Source: Acidimicrobiia bacterium (GTDB lineage Bacteria; Actinomycetota; Acidimicrobiia; Spongiisociales; UBA5794). Taken from it: a DNA stretch of 8,557 nucleotides. How positions within the stretch are numbered: position 1 is the stretch's first letter; every line of letters begins with the position of its first letter. Under the pieces are notes generated by a model, which ran no database searches, was not told where the DNA came from, and saw only the letters and a list, made by a program, of their open reading frames with translations. The position numbers and the translations under genes were made by a program. Shown here in pieces: positions 5,670 through 8,557 of this stretch. Location of the stretch: NCBI GenBank assembly GCA_013003515.1, contig JABDIW010000337.1, forward strand, positions 1 to 8,557, in the 5' to 3' direction.

Positions 5670-7025
5670 TCAGCGGAAGAACGGCCGGTACGTGACTGGG
5701 ACGGTGGTGATGGTCAGATCGATGCTGATCAAACCGGATGCGTCCTTGGTTGTCGGTCTGCCACGGAGCCCAAGCGGATCGACAGGCACCGTGAGAGTCA
5801 TCGACACCGTGTCACCGCAGTAGATCAGTTCGTTGGGTGACACCGACATGGTGCCCTTGTCATCTCCGGCTCGTCCGTCATCTTCAAAGACGACGAGCGA
5901 GATATCGTCGAGCCGAACGATCCCGACGAACTGCTGCCACGAATCAGTGCGCCACTGCTCCTCGAGCACCACGGAAGTGGAGGCATCGCCATCGAACGAC
6001 GTGGAACTCGTCAGCGAGACCTCGCGATCCCGGGTGACGTCGTAGTCGTAAAACCGGGCCGCGCCCCGCACCGACCACTCATCGAGGTCACCGTCGGTGT
6101 CTGCCACCACGTGGGCGTTGTCCCACCACATCAGGATCTCGCAGACACCGTTGGAACGAACTCCCGGTCCGGTCCACGGCGAATACACGATCGGGTCGAA
6201 CACGATGATGACTCCCGTGGTCGTGTCGGTCGCACCTGCGGTGTCGGTCACCGTCAGGGTGGCGACATATGTGCCGGGCTCATACGGTGCTGTGTACGTG
6301 GGTTGGGCCAGCGTCGGGTCGTCCAGTGACCCACCGGTCACCGACCACAGATACGTCAGCGGTCCCTCGAAGTCGTACGACCCGGTCCCGTCAAGGAGGA
6401 TCGACTCGTTGAACTGCACCGAGTAGGGCCCGTTGGCGTCGGCCACTGGTGGCTGATCGAGTCCCCTGCCGTCGAGCGACACCTGGAGCGTATAAGTCGC
6501 TCCTGCAGGAACCGGGTAGTCGAAATACTCACGCACTCGGATCACGTACGTACCCGCCGACGCAAACGTGTATTCGATGTACGAGTCATAGGAGTCAACC
6601 GACCCTCCGGCGCCCCAGGACGTGGAGGAATCGTCATCTGACGCGAGCAGGACTCCAGACGAGTCGAACAGGTGAAGCCAAGTGTCGACGCTGCCGGGTC
6701 CATACGTCTCGCCGTAATCGATGTCGAAAATGCCAAACGATCCGGCCGCCACCGTAAACGAGTAGTAGTCGAACGTGTTGTTGCCCGTGCCCAGGATGCT
6801 GATGTGGGGGATCGTCGTCGACGTGTTCGAGCTGGTGTCCCCGATGTCAGGGCTGTAGTTCAGGTTCCAGCTCTCCCCATCCACATTCTGGGCCGTGGCT
6901 ATCGAGTCGTTGGGCTCGACCTCCGGTACCGGATCAGCGGCCAGTGCCGGCGCCGCCGGAAGTACTACAAACATGGTGGCCATCGCCAGAGTTGCGATGA
7001 ACGCGCGAGGCTTCCGTATTCGCAT
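5670..7025 (-). CDS. Secreted PPC- and PKD-domain protein
   Basis: The product is 451 residues from the ATG at 7023-7025, chosen because GGAGGG (7034-7039) lies 8 nt upstream and a signal peptide begins there. The frame is open further upstream to 7268, but that part is Arg-rich and lacks a site. Residues 1-30 form a signal peptide ending PAAPALA-A. Residues 35-186 look like a PPC (bacterial pre-peptidase C-terminal) domain: VEPNDSIATAQNV, DYYSFTVAAG, WLHLFDSSGVLLASDDD and YTFASAGTYVIRV. Residues 192-277 look like a PKD domain: PPVADANGPYSV, LTYLWSV and YVATLTVTD. Residues 278-451 are unassigned and beta-rich, with two cysteines (295, 403) that could pair and an acidic loop FEDDGRAGDDKG at 380-391. 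There is no peptidase triad, no sorting motif and no C-terminal helix, so it is probably released or bound by another factor. Binding or adhesion is more likely than catalysis. Confidence 0.85.
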   Translation of the reverse strand: MRIRKPRAFIATLAMATMFVVLPAAPALAADPVPEVEPNDSIATAQNVDGESWNLNYSPDIGDTSSNTSTTIPHISILGTGNNTFDYYSFTVAAGSFGIFDIDYGETYGPGSVDTWLHLFDSSGVLLASDDDSSTSWGAGGSVDSYDSYIEYTFASAGTYVIRVREYFDYPVPAGATYTLQVSLDGRGLDQPPVADANGPYSVQFNESILLDGTGSYDFEGPLTYLWSVTGGSLDDPTLAQPTYTAPYEPGTYVATLTVTDTAGATDTTTGVIIVFDPIVYSPWTGPGVRSNGVCEILMWWDNAHVVADTDGDLDEWSVRGAARFYDYDVTRDREVSLTSSTSFDGDASTSVVLEEQWRTDSWQQFVGIVRLDDISLVVFEDDGRAGDDKGTMSVSPNELIYCGDTVSMTLTVPVDPLGLRGRPTTKDASGLISIDLTITTVPVTYRPFFR

Positions 7026-7059
7026 GAGGATTTCCCTCCCTCTCTTGCCTCCACCTGAC

Positions 7060-7065
7060 ACCGTA
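7060..7065 (-). promoter_or_regulatory. Candidate -10 box TACGGT for the minus-strand secreted protein
   Basis: Read on the minus strand, TACGGT matches TANNNT about 35 bases before the ATG, giving a leader of roughly 25-30 nt that includes the GGAGGG site. The expected -35 position (AAGATC) is poor. It rests on pattern only. Confidence 0.25.
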
Positions 7066-7087
7066 CGCCTGAATACGAGGCCGATCT

Positions 7088-7104
7088 TGACCCAAAGCGG
7101 GTCA
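7088..7104. promoter_or_regulatory. Inverted repeat TGACCC-N5-GGGTCA, possible operator
   Basis: Two perfect 6-bp arms are separated by AAAGC. The repeat lies 23 bases upstream of the candidate -10 box of the minus-strand gene, next to or over its -35 region, where a dimeric repressor or activator could bind. As RNA it would form a 6-bp hairpin. Role inferred from position. Confidence 0.35.
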
Positions 7105-7164
7105 GTCACTCCGCGTCTCTGCGACCCCACCCAGCGACGTCGTGGAGGCACCGTCCTGAGAAGC

Positions 7165-7184
7165 CTTCGTCGACTGCGGCGAAG
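7165..7184 (+). repeat. 8-bp hairpin with ACTG loop
   Basis: CTTCGTCG (7165-7172) pairs with CGGCGAAG (7177-7184) around a 4-base loop ACTG. The only non-Watson-Crick pair is T7170 with G7179. The wobble works only if the plus strand is transcribed; on the minus strand it becomes an A-C mismatch. There is no T-tract after it. Purpose unknown. Confidence 0.35.
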
Positions 7185-7235
7185 AGAGCTGTGACGCGGC
7201 CGATCGCCACCCAGTTCCGACAGGTGCGCGATCAG

Positions 7236-7257
7236 CACCGCGGTGGGAGACACCGCG
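7236..7257. repeat. CACCGCG direct repeat with overlapping palindrome and hairpin
   Basis: CACCGCG occurs at 7236-7242 and again at 7251-7257. The intervening CGCGGTG (7239-7245) is inverted relative to both. Thus 7236-7245 is a perfect 10-bp palindrome, and 7239-7257 is a 7-bp stem with loop GGAGA. The motif occurs three times in 22 bases, as expected of a protein-binding cluster or an RNA switch between two pairings. Confidence 0.4.
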
Positions 7258-7345
7258 AAAACCGTCACTGGAGAGCGCGAAAGAAATGTCTCGCTCGGTC
7301 ACCTGAAATCCACCTTCCGTCCGACTTCTCGTCACCCTGAGTGGT

Positions 7346-7351
7346 TAGGTT
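7346..7351 (+). promoter_or_regulatory. Candidate -10 box TAGGTT for the secreted protein at 7464
   Basis: TAGGTT is identical to the hexamer before the permease start. Initiation about 7 nt downstream would give a leader of roughly 105 nt containing the stem-loop at 7387-7422 and the Shine-Dalgarno at 7452-7457. No convincing -35 is seen. Confidence 0.28.
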
Positions 7352-7386
7352 TCAAACACGGAATGAGAGAGCCGTTCACTGAGGGG

Positions 7387-7422
7387 ATTCGCGGCCGACA
7401 CCATGCTGGCGTGTCGCCGAAT
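7387..7422 (+). promoter_or_regulatory. Two-part stem-loop in the 5' leader of the secreted protein
   Basis: ATTCG (7387-7391) pairs with CGAAT (7418-7422), and CGACAC (7396-7401) pairs with GTGTCG (7411-7416). Small unpaired bases lie between the two helices, and a 9-base loop closes the top. The structure ends 29 bases before the Shine-Dalgarno. It may stabilise or regulate the message; no known riboswitch is recognised. Confidence 0.4.
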
Positions 7423-7463
7423 GGACGCCGCACCCAAACGTCGAGCACAACAGGGAGAGGCAC

Positions 7464-8557
7464 ATGAGAGCAGCCGGGATTTCGAGACGCAGCGTCACGT
7501 TTGCGAGCGTGTTGGCCATGCTTGCCGCTCTGCTGATGGCGTTGCCTGCGCCTGACGCCGGCGCAGCCGTCACCGAGGTGGCGTACGACCTGGTCGATTC
7601 GGCAGCACTGAACCTGACCGATCACACCAACCCGTCCGCAGGAGCGTTCACTTCGAGCGGCGACGGTTTCGAGAAGTACCGGCGCGACGTGTCCGGGTCG
7701 ATCCCCTTCGCGGTGATGGATGACAGCTTCGAGGTGTACGGCCCCGACACCCAGGGAATCATCCAGGACTACCCGGAGGACCATGAGTTCTTTGGAGTGG
7801 TCGACACCGAGAACGATCAGAACTCCGGCCCCGTGAGCGCAACATGGACCTTCGACATCTCCGGTGCCGCGGAACCGCTCACGCTGTCGATCGACGCAGG
7901 TGCGATGGGCGACTTCGAGGCCGGGCTCGGCGACGACGTGGCCGACTACTTCATGTGGGAGTACTCGATCGACGGAGCAGCACCCGTCGTTGCGTTCGAG
8001 AGCTCCATCGACGAGGCCGGTGACTACACCTATGTCCTCCAGAGCGGCACCGAGGTCTCCCTCCCCGACCCCGCATCCGTCGGCGGCACGATGCTGACCA
8101 ACGAGCTCACCACGCTCTCCACCGCGCTGACAGGAACCGGCGATGAGCTGGTCCTCACTCTGATCGCCCAGGCCGACGGCGGCTCTGAGGCATTCGCCTT
8201 TCAGAACATCGTGATCACCAGCGGTGAACCGGACCCGGATACCGTCGTCATCAATGAGATCGTGGTGAGCACTGCAGGCACCGACGTCGAGTACGTCGAG
8301 CTGTACGGGACGCCCGAGCTGTCTCTCGACGGGCTCAGCCTGGTCGGCTACGAGGCCGACGTCACGACCAGCGAGGGCGACCCGAACCCGGCGCTCGGCG
8401 AGATCGACACTCGCATCGACTTCGGACCTGGCGATGCGCTCGGCACCAACGGGTTCTTCCTGGCGGGCGTGTCTGCGGTCCTCGTCGAGTACACCGTCCT
8501 GCCCGACCTCGAGATCCCGAACAACACGTTCGAGAACTCGAGCGCCACGTACGCCCT
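7464..8557 (+). CDS. Secreted lamin-tail-like protein, N-terminal part (partial)
   Basis: The gene starts at the ATG at 7464, with AGGGAG at 7452-7457 six nt upstream, and stays open for 364 codons to the window edge. Residues 1-35 form a signal peptide: Arg residues, then FASVLAMLAALLMAL, then a DAGA-A cleavage region. Residues about 36-253 are an unassigned beta-rich acidic domain ending AFAFQNIVITS, in the style of carbohydrate-binding-like beta-sandwiches. After a short PDPD linker, residues 261-296 (VVINEIVVSTAGTDVEYVEL, then LSLDGLSLVGYE) match the opening of a lamin-tail domain (INEI, then D-EyvEL, then L-GL-L). In bacteria this arrangement often precedes an endonuclease/exonuclease/phosphatase domain in large secreted nucleases such as the ExeM/NucH group. 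That domain would lie beyond the window and is not seen, so nuclease activity is only a possibility. It is divergent from the PPC/PKD protein. Confidence 0.82.
   Translation, partial: MRAAGISRRSVTFASVLAMLAALLMALPAPDAGAAVTEVAYDLVDSAALNLTDHTNPSAGAFTSSGDGFEKYRRDVSGSIPFAVMDDSFEVYGPDTQGIIQDYPEDHEFFGVVDTENDQNSGPVSATWTFDISGAAEPLTLSIDAGAMGDFEAGLGDDVADYFMWEYSIDGAAPVVAFESSIDEAGDYTYVLQSGTEVSLPDPASVGGTMLTNELTTLSTALTGTGDELVLTLIAQADGGSEAFAFQNIVITSGEPDPDTVVINEIVVSTAGTDVEYVELYGTPELSLDGLSLVGYEADVTTSEGDPNPALGEIDTRIDFGPGDALGTNGFFLAGVSAVLVEYTVLPDLEIPNNTFENSSATYA

Larger units (their letters stand above)
7026..7463. other. Divergent intergenic region, no credible gene
   Basis: These 438 bases separate two divergently transcribed genes for secreted proteins. 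Short open frames on both strands here are Arg/Ser/Thr-rich with no start signals, and I reject them. The region holds two Shine-Dalgarno sites at its ends, candidate -10 boxes in each direction and four inverted repeats, listed separately. I saw no match by eye to a known riboswitch class, tRNA or other RNA gene. Confidence 0.7.

Noticed and set aside
5473..5823. 116-residue plus-strand frame spanning the convergent gap
   Set aside because: It crosses the hairpin at 5580-5624 and the 3' ends of two good genes, and its sequence has no coherent domain.
7026..7268. Upstream extension of the PPC/PKD gene on the minus strand
   Set aside because: The added 81 residues are Arg-rich and would bury the signal peptide inside the protein. 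The ATG at 7025 has GGAGGG at a good distance.
7026..7463. c-di-GMP or c-di-AMP riboswitch before the secreted genes
   Set aside because: Such switches often precede exported proteins, so I looked for their conserved cores, but did not find them on either strand.
7243..7467. 74-residue plus-strand frame ending in an ATGA overlap with the gene at 7464
   Set aside because: The overlap looks like coupling, but the peptide is Arg/Thr/Gly-rich, its GTG has no Shine-Dalgarno and it begins inside a hairpin. The candidate promoter at 7346 would not include its start.
7332..7784. 150-residue minus-strand frame over the start of the secreted gene
   Set aside because: It is antisense to a well-supported signal peptide and has no start signal or recognisable domain.

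Overview
The window is GC-rich with strong G/C third-position bias. It has actinobacterial-style signals: GTG starts, tight operons, and TANNNT hexamers ending exactly 6 nt before start codons, as expected of leaderless transcripts. Together with the secreted PPC/PKD and lamin-tail-like proteins, this suggests a member of Actinomycetota, possibly Acidimicrobiia or a related deep lineage. The taxonomic call is inference from style, not from a marker gene.

Layout. (1) Positions 1-51 hold the 3' end of an unidentified gene, followed by a small two-helix membrane protein (54-296). (2) Positions 311-4462 encode an FtsX/MacB-type ABC system: one large 10-helix permease with two extracytoplasmic domains, then two different ATPases. 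The genes overlap by 11 nt and 4 nt, which implies translational coupling. The first ATPase has a C-terminal tail resembling an AbrB/MazE-type swapped-hairpin domain. (3) Positions 4524-4874 encode a stand-alone Hpt phosphotransfer protein. It is followed by a membrane protein (4884-5543) joining a GspF-type N-terminal unit, a proline-rich linker, two helices and a DUF3592-like domain. (4) A long hairpin at 5580-5624 separates the plus-strand block from a convergent minus-strand gene. (5) Positions 5670-7025 (minus) encode a secreted protein with PPC-like and PKD-like domains and an unassigned C-terminal domain. (6) A 438-bp divergent intergenic region (7026-7463) has no credible gene but holds at least four inverted repeats. 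(7) A second secreted protein starts at 7464 and runs off the window. It has a signal peptide, an unassigned beta-rich domain and the start of a lamin-tail-like domain of the kind found in secreted nucleases.

Functionally, the left half looks like an export or mechanotransmission ABC module and the right half like a divergent pair of exported proteins. I see no mobile element, CRISPR array, tRNA or rRNA. The most unusual features are the domain combinations: ATPase plus AbrB-like tail, and GspF-N plus DUF3592. I did not find strong evidence of a wholly new defence or mobile system.
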